The position numbers and the translations under genes were made by a program. From contig NZ_DKIH01000008.1 in NCBI RefSeq assembly GCF_002454115.1, positions 20,391-55,469 on the forward strand: 35,079 nucleotides of DNA, read 5' to 3'. Positions 24,068 through 30,875 of the stretch are shown here, piece by piece (positions within the stretch are counted from its first letter, which is position 1; each line of letters opens with the position of its first letter). Origin of the DNA: Sphingopyxis sp. UBA6723 (GTDB lineage Bacteria > Pseudomonadota > Alphaproteobacteria > Sphingomonadales > Sphingomonadaceae). The notes under the pieces were generated by a model. That model saw only the letters and a list, made by a program, of their open reading frames with translations. It searched no databases and had not been told where the DNA came from.

Positions 24068-24865
24068 ATGAACAAACCCGCCAACTTCATCTGGTACGAA
24101 CTGATGACCAGCGACCCCGCCGGCGCCGCGTCCTTTTACGGTGCGGTCGTCGGCTGGACGATCGCCCCCCACGCCGATCCCGCCGCGGGCGCCATGGATT
24201 ATCGCATGATCGGGCGCGCCGATGGCGGCAACGCGGGGGGCGTGCTGGCGCTCAACTCCGATATGCTGGCTGGCGGCGCGCGGCCCGGCTGGTTCGGCTA
24301 TCTTGAAGTGGCCGACGTCGATGGCGCGCTGGCCGCGATCACCGCCGACGGCGGCGCGGTGCATATGCCCGCGACCGACCTGCCCGTCGGGCGCATTGCG
24401 ATGGTGACCGATCCCCAGGGCGCAGCCTTCTATGTCATGGCGCCAGTGCCGTCCCCAGGCATGGAAGGCATGGAAAGCGACGTGTTTTCGATGACCGAGC
24501 CGCAGCGGTTCCGCTGGAACGAGCTGGCAACGTCGGATCCTGACGCCGCCATCGCCTTCTACACCGGGCATTTCGGCTTGGGACAGGAGGGCGAGATGCC
24601 GATGGGCGAACTCGGCGCCTACCGCTTCATCCAGCGCGGCGACGTCGGCATCGGCGCGGTGATGCCGCTGATGGAGGGCTATCCGGCACCGGTCTGGAAT
24701 TTCTACATCGGGGTCGATGACATCGACCGCGCCCATGCCGCGGTGACCGCCAACGGCGGCACCGTGACCAACGAGCCGATGGAAATTCCCGGCGGCGAAT
24801 ATGCGATGAACGCGATCGACCCGCAGGGCGCCGCCATCGGTTTTGTCGGGCCGCGCAAGCGCTGA
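24068..24865 (+). CDS. Two-domain VOC family protein
   Basis: This 265-residue protein has two glyoxalase-fold units in a row (about 6-130 and 145-262). Each opens alike: 'FIWYELMTSDPAGAASFYGA' and 'FRWNELATSDPDAAIAFYTG'. Each closes with 'DPQGAAFYVM' or 'DPQGAAIGFV'. Two-unit VOC proteins of this kind resemble the CFP32-like group. The metal-ligand Glu is replaced near the ends, so enzymatic activity is doubtful for one or both. AGGAG at 24056-24060, seven bases before ATG, sets the start; the frame open upstream lies in the repeat and is rejected. It is transcribed with the cassette unless the repeat interrupts it. Confidence 0.88.
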   Translation: MNKPANFIWYELMTSDPAGAASFYGAVVGWTIAPHADPAAGAMDYRMIGRADGGNAGGVLALNSDMLAGGARPGWFGYLEVADVDGALAAITADGGAVHMPATDLPVGRIAMVTDPQGAAFYVMAPVPSPGMEGMESDVFSMTEPQRFRWNELATSDPDAAIAFYTGHFGLGQEGEMPMGELGAYRFIQRGDVGIGAVMPLMEGYPAPVWNFYIGVDDIDRAHAAVTANGGTVTNEPMEIPGGEYAMNAIDPQGAAIGFVGPRKR

Positions 24866-24908
24866 CGCGCCTCCCCGCCAGAGAGGCGCACGAAACAAGG
24901 AGAGACAG

Positions 24909-25397
24909 ATGAGCACGAACCGACACCCCGTCAGCCTGTGCCTGTGGTACGACAAGGACGCCGAAGCGGCGGCGAATTTCTATGCCGCGACCTTTGCCGA
25001 CAGCCATGTCGGCGCCGTCCACCGCGCACCGAGTGATTTCCCCGGCGGCAAGGCAGGCGACGTGCTGACCGTCGGATTCACCGTGCTCGGCGTGCCATGC
25101 ATCGGCCTCAACGGCGGCCCGATCTTTCCGCACAGCGAGGCCTTTTCCTTTCAGGTCCACACCGAAACCCAGGAAGAGACCGACCGGCTGTGGAACGCGA
25201 TCGTCGATAATGGCGGCGCGGAAAGCGCGTGCGGCTGGTGCAAGGACAAATGGGGTCTGAACTGGCAGATCACCCCGCGCGTGTTGACCGACGCGATGGC
25301 GCACCCCGACCCGGCGGTGAACAAGCGCGCGTTCGAGGCAATGATGACGATGACCAGGATCGACATTGCGGCGATCGAAGCCGCGGTGAAGGGCTGA
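24909..25397 (+). CDS. PhnB-like VOC family protein
   Basis: This 162-residue protein belongs to the PhnB / '3-demethylubiquinone methyltransferase-like' branch of the VOC superfamily. Family marks are 'LCLWYDKDAEAAANFYAATF' (10-29), 'VLGVPCIGLNGGPIFPHSEA' (about 55-74), and 'CGWCKDKWGLNWQITPRVLT' (about 109-128). The last is the usual 'DKWGLSWQI' motif. Despite the old family name, these proteins are not methyltransferases; functions are largely unknown. AAGGAG upstream supports the start. It lies three bases before GST 3. Confidence 0.9.
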   Translation: MSTNRHPVSLCLWYDKDAEAAANFYAATFADSHVGAVHRAPSDFPGGKAGDVLTVGFTVLGVPCIGLNGGPIFPHSEAFSFQVHTETQEETDRLWNAIVDNGGAESACGWCKDKWGLNWQITPRVLTDAMAHPDPAVNKRAFEAMMTMTRIDIAAIEAAVKG

Positions 25398-25400
25398 GCG

Positions 25401-26060
25401 ATGCTGATTTTCTATGGCCACCCCTTTTCGTCCTACGCGTGGAAGGCGCTGATCGCGCTGTATGAAAAGGGCATTGAATTCGATTATCGCGCGCTCGAAA
25501 TTGAAGCGCCTTTCACCCACTATGAGGAGCTCAAGGCGCATTGGCCGGTCGGGCAATTTCCGCTGATCGTCCACGACGGGCGACCGCTGTTCGAATCGAG
25601 CATCATCATCGAATATCTCGATCAGATGGTTGCGGAGCCCCGGCTGATCCCCACCGACCCGCAGACGGCACTGACCATCCGGTTTTTCGACCGGATATTC
25701 GACAATCATTTCCAGGCCCGTTTTCAGGCGGTGGTTGCCGAATATCTGCCCTTCATCACCGAAACACCCGACCCGGTTCGCGTCGAGCGCGCCCGCGATC
25801 TGCTCGAAAAGGCCTATGGCTGGCTCGAAACGCAGCTGCCCAATGAGGGCTGGGCGACGCCGCATGGCTTTTCGCTGGCCGACTGCTCGGCGGCGCCCGC
25901 GCTGTTCTATGCCGACTGGGTGCATCCGATCGACCCACGGTATGTGCGGGTGCGGGCGTATCGCGCCCGCCTGCTCGCGCGGCCGAGCGTGGCGCGATGC
26001 ATTGAGGAAGCCCGCCCGTACCGCAGTTTTTTCCCGTTCGACGTGTCGGGCCGCGATTGA
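25401..26060 (+). CDS. Glutathione S-transferase family protein (cassette GST 3)
   Basis: This 219-residue GST starts 'MLIFYGHPFSSYAWKALIAL'. The serine pair 'SS' at 10-11 occupies the usual catalytic position of bacterial GSTs, followed by helix 1. 'GQFPLIVHDG' has the cis-Pro and 'LFESSIIIEYLDQ' the Glu-Ser glutathione contact. The C-domain includes 'GFSLADCSAAPAL' with the capping Asp. It is not closely similar to GST 1 and 2, lacking their N-terminal extension, so it came from a different branch. It sits between PhnB-like and SRPBCC genes, three bases after the former. Confidence 0.93.
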   Translation: MLIFYGHPFSSYAWKALIALYEKGIEFDYRALEIEAPFTHYEELKAHWPVGQFPLIVHDGRPLFESSIIIEYLDQMVAEPRLIPTDPQTALTIRFFDRIFDNHFQARFQAVVAEYLPFITETPDPVRVERARDLLEKAYGWLETQLPNEGWATPHGFSLADCSAAPALFYADWVHPIDPRYVRVRAYRARLLARPSVARCIEEARPYRSFFPFDVSGRD

Positions 26061-26079
26061 TTGTTCCAAGGAGACTGAC

Positions 26080-26553
26080 ATGACCGCCACTGCCGACAAT
26101 GGATGGGCGCTGTCCATCACCCGCCACATCGCCGCGCCGCCCGAAAAAGTGTGGCACGTCCTGACCGAGCGCCAGACCGAATGGTGGTGCCCGCTGCCCT
26201 GGCGCGCCGAGTTTCTGGTCCAGGAATGGCGCGCGGGCGGGCGAACCAGCGTCGTCATGCACGGCCCCGACGGCGAGGAGCATCCGCATGAGGGGATTTT
26301 TCTGGACGTGACGCCGGGCGTCCGCTTCGTGTCGACCGACGCCTTTGTGGTCGGCGCCGACGGGCAATATATGCCCGCCGCGCCGTTCATGGTCGGGTGC
26401 TGGGAAATCGCCGCCGAAGCGGGCGGCACCCGCTATACCGCGACCGCGCGCCATTGGGACGAGGACGCGGCGCGGCGGCACAGCGAGATGGGCTTTGAAG
26501 ACGGCTGGGGTGCGTGCGCCGACCAGCTGGTCGCGCTGTGCGAGCAAAACTAG
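26080..26553 (+). CDS. SRPBCC (AHSA1-type) family protein
   Basis: This 157-residue protein has the START-like SRPBCC fold, which makes a deep pocket for hydrophobic ligands. It is recognised by 'LSITRHIAAPPEKVWHVLTE' (11-30), 'EWWCPLPWRAEF', 'GGRTSVVMHGPDG' and the C-terminal helix 'MGFEDGWGACADQLVALCE'. This end pattern is typical of AHSA1-like proteins that travel with PhnB-like VOC genes. AAGGAG seven bases upstream supports the start. It is the last gene of the cassette; a short GGCGCG/CGCGCC inverted repeat (26575-26591) follows but without a T-tract. Confidence 0.92.
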   Translation: MTATADNGWALSITRHIAAPPEKVWHVLTERQTEWWCPLPWRAEFLVQEWRAGGRTSVVMHGPDGEEHPHEGIFLDVTPGVRFVSTDAFVVGADGQYMPAAPFMVGCWEIAAEAGGTRYTATARHWDEDAARRHSEMGFEDGWGACADQLVALCEQN

Positions 26554-26632
26554 GCGTCCCGTAACGGGGTTAATGGCGCGATCACCGCGCCGCTTGACGC
26601 CTTGGTAGCCGCGCCCGCGCGATAGCGGGGGC

Positions 26633-27415
26633 ATGGTTTCGCCCGTCGCCCTCGTTCGCACCCTATTCGTCGCGCTTTGCGCGGCGGTGCTGGCGTTCGC
26701 CCCGGCGCACGCGCAGCAGGGGCTGACGGTCACAACGACAGTCAGCTGGACGTGGGAAGAAGTCGGCGACGCTGATGACGACGGCGCGGTCTTCGATGAC
26801 GAGGCCGCGTTGCTCGACGACGACGCGCTGGCCGAGGACGTCGATATGGCGGCAACGCGGCGTTACGCACCAAGCGCGACGCTGGCCACGCTGGGCCGGG
26901 CCAAGGCGCATTATGGTCCCTTTGCCGTGATCGACGCAGCCACGGTGCGCATGGCGGGCGACGTGACCTCGGCGACGCCGCGCCAGTTCGCGGCAATGCT
27001 CGCGGCGTTTCCGGGGCTCAAGCGGCTGGAAATGGTCGACTGTCCCGGCAGCCTCGACGAGCACGCGAATCTGATCCTGGCGCGCGCGATCCGCCGCGCG
27101 GGGATGGAAACCGTCGTGCCGAGGGGCGGGTCGGTGCGGTCGGGCGCGGTCGAGCTTTGGCTTGCAGGAACGACACGACGCGCCGCTGCGGACGCCGAAT
27201 TCGGGGTGCATAGCTGGGCCGACGATAGCGGGCGCGAGGCGAACGACTATGCCCCCAGCGATCCAGTCCACGCCGAATATCTGGGATATTACCGCGAAAT
27301 GGGAATGGACGATGCCAAGGCGCGCGCCTTTTACGCGCTGACCAACAGCACCCCGTTCGACGAGGTACGCTATCTGACGCGCGACGACATGGCGCGGTTC
27401 GTCGCGCTCAACTGA
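26633..27415 (+). CDS. Periplasmic protein with ClpP/crotonase-like fold (probable)
   Basis: This 260-residue exported protein has a signal peptide ending 'AFAPAHAQ'. An acidic linker follows ('DADDDGAVFDDEAALLDDDA', about 46-65). The C-terminal 160 residues look like the COG3904-type periplasmic proteins with a ClpP fold: 'FAAMLAAFPGLKRLEMVDCP', a helix, 'METVVPRGGSVRSGAVELWL', and 'FGVHSWADDSG'. In relatives the oxyanion loop reads 'SPGG' and the nucleophile lies in 'CASAC'. Here they read 'CPGS' and 'VRSGA', so a serine is kept but the surroundings differ. Activity is uncertain. It stands alone, 79 bases after the cassette. Confidence 0.65.
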   Translation: MVSPVALVRTLFVALCAAVLAFAPAHAQQGLTVTTTVSWTWEEVGDADDDGAVFDDEAALLDDDALAEDVDMAATRRYAPSATLATLGRAKAHYGPFAVIDAATVRMAGDVTSATPRQFAAMLAAFPGLKRLEMVDCPGSLDEHANLILARAIRRAGMETVVPRGGSVRSGAVELWLAGTTRRAAADAEFGVHSWADDSGREANDYAPSDPVHAEYLGYYREMGMDDAKARAFYALTNSTPFDEVRYLTRDDMARFVALN

Positions 27416-27442
27416 TCATCATGGGTCGGGCGCTCCTAGCGC

Positions 27443-27577
27443 TTAGCAGTTGCCCTGGACACCATCGGCACAGTCGCCGACCGATTCAACGTCCTTTGCT
27501 GCACCGTCAACGGTATTGCACGCCGACAGGAACAACATCGATCCGCTGATCGCAAAAATCGTCAGAAGCTTTTTCAT
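27443..27577 (-). CDS. ecnAB-like: Entericidin family lipoprotein
   Basis: A 44-residue open frame on the minus strand reads 'MKKLLTIFAISGSMLFLSAC' then 'NTVDGAAKDVESVGDCADG' and ends 'VQGNC'. The N-terminus is a lipoprotein signal with lipobox LSAC, so the mature protein starts at the Cys and is lipidated. The remainder matches entericidin A/B, small membrane lipoproteins whose E. coli members form a toxin/antidote-type pair linked to stationary-phase lysis. Only one copy is present here, so no A/B pair is seen. GGAGAGAGAG upstream supports the start. An EcfG-type promoter lies upstream. The encoding stretch is below normal ORF cut-offs. Confidence 0.9.
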   Translation of the reverse strand: MKKLLTIFAISGSMLFLSACNTVDGAAKDVESVGDCADGVQGNC

Positions 27578-27628
27578 TCTCTCTCTCCGGCACAAGGGCC
27601 AACCGCCCTCTCATTTCGATATTTTGGC

Positions 27629-27653
27629 AACGGCGGTGTGAAAGGATCGTTCC
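27629..27653 (-). promoter_or_regulatory. EcfG-type general stress promoter of the entericidin gene
   Basis: On the minus strand GGAAC (27649-27653), a 16-base spacer and CGTT (27629-27632) match the alphaproteobacterial general-stress sigma consensus GGAAC-N16/17-CGTT exactly. A start site about seven bases further gives a leader of roughly 45 bases carrying the Shine-Dalgarno. The AAAGGA-TCGT-TCCTTT palindrome (27641-27656) overlaps the -35 box. Confidence 0.75.
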
Positions 27654-27785
27654 TTTATGTCGGTCGCGCGCTGGCCGAAGCGTTCCAAAAGACCGCTGGG
27701 TCGGGGCGAATGCGGGGTGTGTCGCGGCCGCGCCCCCACTGTTTTGGTCTTGCCGCACGGCGCAGTTCTACCCACATCGGTCCTC

Positions 27786-28121
27786 ATGGCCAAACGCAGC
27801 CTTTACCAGCGATTGCGATCGACCGCGCAGGTGCGGCTGGCGCTGTTCGTGCTCGGCGTGCTGCTGATCCTGATTTCGCCGATCGTCGGTGTGCTCCCCG
27901 GTCCCGGCTTTCTGATCCTGTTCCCGCTCGGGCTGATGCTGTGCCTCCAGAACAGTGCGTGGGCGAAGCGGATCTATGTGCGGTTCAAGCGCCGCCACCC
28001 GCGCTACGCCGCCTGGACCGACCGGGTGATGCGACGAACCAGCGCGGCGCGGCGCCGCGAACGCGAAGCCCTGGCGGCGGCCGCGCGCGAAACGCCGGAA
28101 ATCCGTGCCAATGCCGATTGA
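27786..28121 (+). CDS. PGPGW-type small transmembrane protein
   Basis: This 111-residue inner membrane protein is of unknown function. Two adjacent hydrophobic stretches ('RLALFVLGVLLILISPIVGV' and 'LILFPLGLMLCLQNS') surround the motif 'LPGPGF', which characterises the PGPGW putative transmembrane family. A basic cytoplasmic tail follows ('RRTSAARRREREAL'). The frame extends upstream to 27657, but ATG 27786 begins the family-like part. A rho-independent terminator follows at 28160-28190. The 208-base gap to the entericidin gene holds the EcfG promoter of the latter; no clear promoter for this gene was found. Confidence 0.8.
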   Translation: MAKRSLYQRLRSTAQVRLALFVLGVLLILISPIVGVLPGPGFLILFPLGLMLCLQNSAWAKRIYVRFKRRHPRYAAWTDRVMRRTSAARRREREALAAAARETPEIRANAD

Positions 28122-28159
28122 CTTTGCGCCGACTCTCGCTTATCCGCGCCTCCATCAGT

Positions 28160-28190
28160 GGCCGCCCACGTTTGGCGGCCCTTTTCTGTT
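28160..28190 (+). terminator. Rho-independent terminator after the PGPGW gene
   Basis: GGCCGCC (28160-28166) and GGCGGCC (28174-28180) form a 7-pair GC stem with a 7-base loop, followed by CTTTTCTGTT. This separates the PGPGW gene from rpmH. Confidence 0.8.
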
Positions 28191-28222
28191 AGAGCCTTGC
28201 AAGAGATTTAGGGACAACCGCG

Positions 28223-28357
28223 ATGAAGCGTACCTTTCAACCGAGCAACCTCGTGCGCGCCCGTCGCCACGGTTTCCGCGCCCGCAAGGCGACGGTCGGC
28301 GGTCGCAAGATTCTCGCCAACCGTCGTGCCCAGGGCCGCAAGAAGCTGTCGGCCTGA
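28223..28357 (+). CDS. rpmH: 50S ribosomal protein L34
   Basis: L34 is a small basic protein of the large ribosomal subunit. The 44 residues read 'MKRTFQPSNLVRARRHGFRA' with the invariant opening and end 'RRAQGRKKLSA', as expected for the family. The length is exact. It heads the conserved cluster rpmH-rnpA-yidD-yidC-yihA. There is no strong Shine-Dalgarno, only 'GGGACAACCGCG' upstream. It is separated from the previous gene by a terminator. Seven codons after its stop, the rnpA start appears. Confidence 0.97.
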   Translation: MKRTFQPSNLVRARRHGFRARKATVGGRKILANRRAQGRKKLSA

Positions 28358-28377
28358 CCGCTGACGCTTCTGCGCCA

Positions 28378-28725
28378 GTGAAACTGGTGCGAACGCTTTC
28401 AAAACGCAGCGAATTTCTGGCCGCCAACCGCGGCCTTCGCTTTCCCATGCCCGGCTTTGTCCTGCTCGTCCGCCCGCGCGGCGACGCCGATGACGCGATG
28501 GGCATTGGCTATACCGTCAGCAGGAAAGTCGGCAACGCCGTCACCCGCAACCGGATGAAGCGCCGGCTGCGCGAACTGTGCCGCGCGGCGCTTCCCGAAT
28601 CGGGGATTGCCGGGGCGGACCATGTGCTGATCGGGCGGCCGGGGGGTAACGACATCGTGTTTGCCGAGCTGGGCGAGCAGCTCGATTCGGCGTTGATGCG
28701 CGCGGCGAAGAAACTGGCGCGATGA
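28378..28725 (+). CDS. rnpA: Ribonuclease P protein component
   Basis: RnpA is the protein subunit that helps RNase P RNA process the 5' ends of tRNA precursors. The 115 residues from a GTG start read 'MKLVRTLSKRSEFLAANRGL' and include the conserved RNR block 'VTRNRMKRRLRELCR' (about 55-69), preceded by 'IGYTVSRKVGNA'. The frame is open far upstream but overlaps rpmH, so GTG at 28378, twenty bases after rpmH, is chosen. The gap to yidD (139 bases) is almost filled by a family B repeat. Confidence 0.94.
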   Translation: MKLVRTLSKRSEFLAANRGLRFPMPGFVLLVRPRGDADDAMGIGYTVSRKVGNAVTRNRMKRRLRELCRAALPESGIAGADHVLIGRPGGNDIVFAELGEQLDSALMRAAKKLAR

Positions 28726-28742
28726 CGCTGCTTCCCCCCCAT

Positions 28743-28815
28743 CGTCACCCCGGACTTGATCCGGGGTCCATTACCACCGGCGCTGCATGGACCCCGGATC
28801 AAGTCCGGGGTGACG
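28743..28815. repeat. Double-hairpin palindromic repeat, family B, copy 1
   Basis: Perfect inverted arms of 28 bases (28743-28770 and 28788-28815) flank a 17-base spacer. Each arm also folds by itself (CCCCGGA-CTTGA-TCCGGGG). It lies in the rnpA-yidD gap. A second copy is at 32565-32639 with the same arm and spacer lengths and compensated changes. Confidence 0.9.
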
Positions 28816-28864
28816 AAATGGGGATAATCGCGCGTGAAGTTGCACCATTTTCCGGGCTTTCCCA

Positions 28865-29077
28865 ATGATCGCCAAACTCCTCATCCTCATCGCCCGCGCT
28901 TGGCAGATCGGCCCCTCGCGCATCCTGCCGCCGACCTGCCGCTATTCGCCCTCGTGTAGTGCCTACGCCATCACAGCGCTGTCGCGCTATGGTGCGATCA
29001 AGGGTGGCTGGTTGGCGACAAAGCGGCTATTGCGCTGCCATCCTTGGGGGGGCCATGGCCACGACCCCGTTCCCTGA
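28865..29077 (+). CDS. yidD: Membrane protein insertion efficiency factor YidD
   Basis: YidD is a small membrane-associated protein that assists YidC-dependent insertion. The 70 residues show the typical pattern 'PTCRYSPSCSAYAITALSRY' (24-43), with the three conserved Cys/Pro positions, and the ending 'LLRCHPWGGHGHDPVP'. A hydrophobic N-terminal helix (1-18) precedes this. It stands 43 bases before yidC and is the usual partner in this cluster. Upstream spacing of 139 bases is larger than usual because of the repeat insertion. Confidence 0.95.
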   Translation: MIAKLLILIARAWQIGPSRILPPTCRYSPSCSAYAITALSRYGAIKGGWLATKRLLRCHPWGGHGHDPVP

Positions 29078-29120
29078 ACGGTATTCCCCGACATTTTGAG
29101 ACGAAGAGAGACCAATCGGC

Positions 29121-30875
29121 GTGGACGACAAGCGTAACCTGATCGCGGCAATTTTGTTGTCGGTGGCCATCCTGCTGGGCTGGAATTTCGTCTCGGCGCA
29201 GTTTTTCCCGACCCCCGCCAAGCCCGACGTGACGACCACGGTCGCAGGCGCCAACGGCACCCCGGCAACCACGCCCGCCACGCAAGGCCAGCCGAGCGCG
29301 CTGCCGACCGCCACCGCCCCTGCTGCCCCCGCGACGCAGGCGATCCGCCCGGTCGAAGCGGCGCTGGCCGAAGGCAACCGGATACCGATCGCCACCCCGG
29401 CGCTGGCGGGTTCGATCAATCTGGTCGGCGCGCGCATCGACGACATCACGCTGACCAAATATCGCCAGACGATCAAAAAGGATTCGCCGCCGGTGCGGCT
29501 GTTTGCGCCGGGCGGGACCAAGGCCGCCTATTTCGCCAGCATCGGCTGGTCGGCGCAGGGCGTTCAGGTGCCCGGGCCGACGACGCTGTGGACCGCGAGC
29601 GGCAGCAAGCTGACCCCGACGACCCCGGTCACGCTGAGCTGGGCCAACACGACCGGCCAGACGTTCCGCATCGAATATAGCATCGACGCCAATTACCTGA
29701 TCACCGCGAAGCAGACGATTGCCAATGCTGGTACCGCTCCGGTGAGCGCGAGCAGCTTTGCGCTGATCGACCGCCTCGGCAAACCCACCGACCCGCATGA
29801 GGTCGACAGCTGGACGATCCATGTCGGGCCGACCGGCTATCTCGATGGCAAATCGGTGTTCGACACCGATTATGAGGATCTGGAGGAAGCCCCGAACCGC
29901 ACCGTGCGCTATAATGCCGCGGGCTGGCTGGGCTTTACCGACAAATACTGGCTCGCCGCGATCGTCCCGGCCAAGGGCGAGCGCGTCACCGCGGCGATCA
30001 GCTCACCGAGCACCAATAATTACCAGACGTTGTTCGCGCGCGACTTTGCGCAGGTCGGCCCGGGCCAGCAGGTCACGACGACCAGCCGCATCTTTGCCGG
30101 GGCCAAGGAAGTCGAGATCCTGGAAACCTATCAGGACAAGCTGGGCATCACCCGCCTGTCGAACGCGATCGATTGGGGCTGGTTCGAATTTTTCGCGGTG
30201 CCGATTTTCAAGCTGCTGCACTGGCTGTTCCTGCAGGTCGGCAATTTCGGCGTCGCGATCATGGCACTGACCCTGATCATCCGTCTGCTGATGTTCCCGA
30301 TCGCCAACCGGCAATTTTCGTCAATGGCGCAGATGCGCGTCGTGCAGCCGAAGATGAAGGCGCTGCAGGAACGCTTCAAGGACGACAAGCCCAAGATGCA
30401 GCAGGAGCTGATGAAGCTCTATAAGGATGAAAAGATCAATCCGCTGGCCGGCTGTTTGCCGATCCTGATCCAGATCCCGATTTTCTATGCGCTGTACAAG
30501 GTGCTGATGCTGGCGATCGAAATGCGCCACCAGCCGTTCATCCTGTGGATCAAGGATCTGTCGGCGCCCGACCCGCTGCACATCCTGAACCTGTTCGGCC
30601 TGCTGCCCTTTACCCCGCCGTCGATCCTGGCGATCGGCGTGATGGCGGTGATCCTGGGCGTGACAATGTGGTTGCAGTTCCGCCTGAACCCCGCCCCGGC
30701 CGACCCGGTGCAGGCGCAGGTGTTCAAAATCATGCCGTGGCTGTTCATGTTCATCATGGCGCCGTTCGCCGCGGGCCTGTTGCTGTACTGGATCACCAAC
30801 AATATCCTGTCGATCGCGCAGCAGCAGTGGATGTACCGCAAGTTCCCGGCGCTGAAGGCGCAGGCGACGACGTGA
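29121..30875 (+). CDS. yidC: Membrane protein insertase YidC
   Basis: YidC inserts and folds inner membrane proteins, alone or with SecYEG. The 584 residues start at GTG ('MDDKRNLIAAILLSVAILLG'). The first membrane helix is followed by an Ala/Pro/Thr-rich linker (about 35-85) and a large periplasmic domain (about 90-335). The conserved five-helix insertase core comes last, with 'LTLIIRLLMFPIANRQFSSM'; the Arg (R388) is the hydrophilic-groove residue. It also has 'LYKDEKINPLAGCLPILIQI' and 'LLLYWITNNILSIAQQQWMY'. Its stop overlaps the GTG of yihA by four bases, so translation is coupled. Confidence 0.98.
   Translation: MDDKRNLIAAILLSVAILLGWNFVSAQFFPTPAKPDVTTTVAGANGTPATTPATQGQPSALPTATAPAAPATQAIRPVEAALAEGNRIPIATPALAGSINLVGARIDDITLTKYRQTIKKDSPPVRLFAPGGTKAAYFASIGWSAQGVQVPGPTTLWTASGSKLTPTTPVTLSWANTTGQTFRIEYSIDANYLITAKQTIANAGTAPVSASSFALIDRLGKPTDPHEVDSWTIHVGPTGYLDGKSVFDTDYEDLEEAPNRTVRYNAAGWLGFTDKYWLAAIVPAKGERVTAAISSPSTNNYQTLFARDFAQVGPGQQVTTTSRIFAGAKEVEILETYQDKLGITRLSNAIDWGWFEFFAVPIFKLLHWLFLQVGNFGVAIMALTLIIRLLMFPIANRQFSSMAQMRVVQPKMKALQERFKDDKPKMQQELMKLYKDEKINPLAGCLPILIQIPIFYALYKVLMLAIEMRHQPFILWIKDLSAPDPLHILNLFGLLPFTPPSILAIGVMAVILGVTMWLQFRLNPAPADPVQAQVFKIMPWLFMFIMAPFAAGLLLYWITNNILSIAQQQWMYRKFPALKAQATT

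Noticed and set aside
23102..24955. 617-residue open frame on the minus strand
   Set aside because: It lies antisense across GST 2, DUF1428 and VOC genes and spans a repeat. It has no recognisable domain and arises from GC-rich codon bias.
24627..26429. 600-residue open frame on the minus strand
   Set aside because: Antisense to VOC, PhnB-like, GST and SRPBCC genes, each with clear family motifs and ribosome sites; composition is typical of a shadow frame.
26575..26591. Terminator at the end of the TetR cassette (GGCGCG-ATCAC-CGCGCC)
   Set aside because: Stem is only six pairs and no T-tract follows; too weak to list as a terminator.
27443..27577. Entericidin A/B toxin-antidote pair
   Set aside because: Only one entericidin-like frame is present; no second small lipoprotein frame was found in the adjoining gaps.
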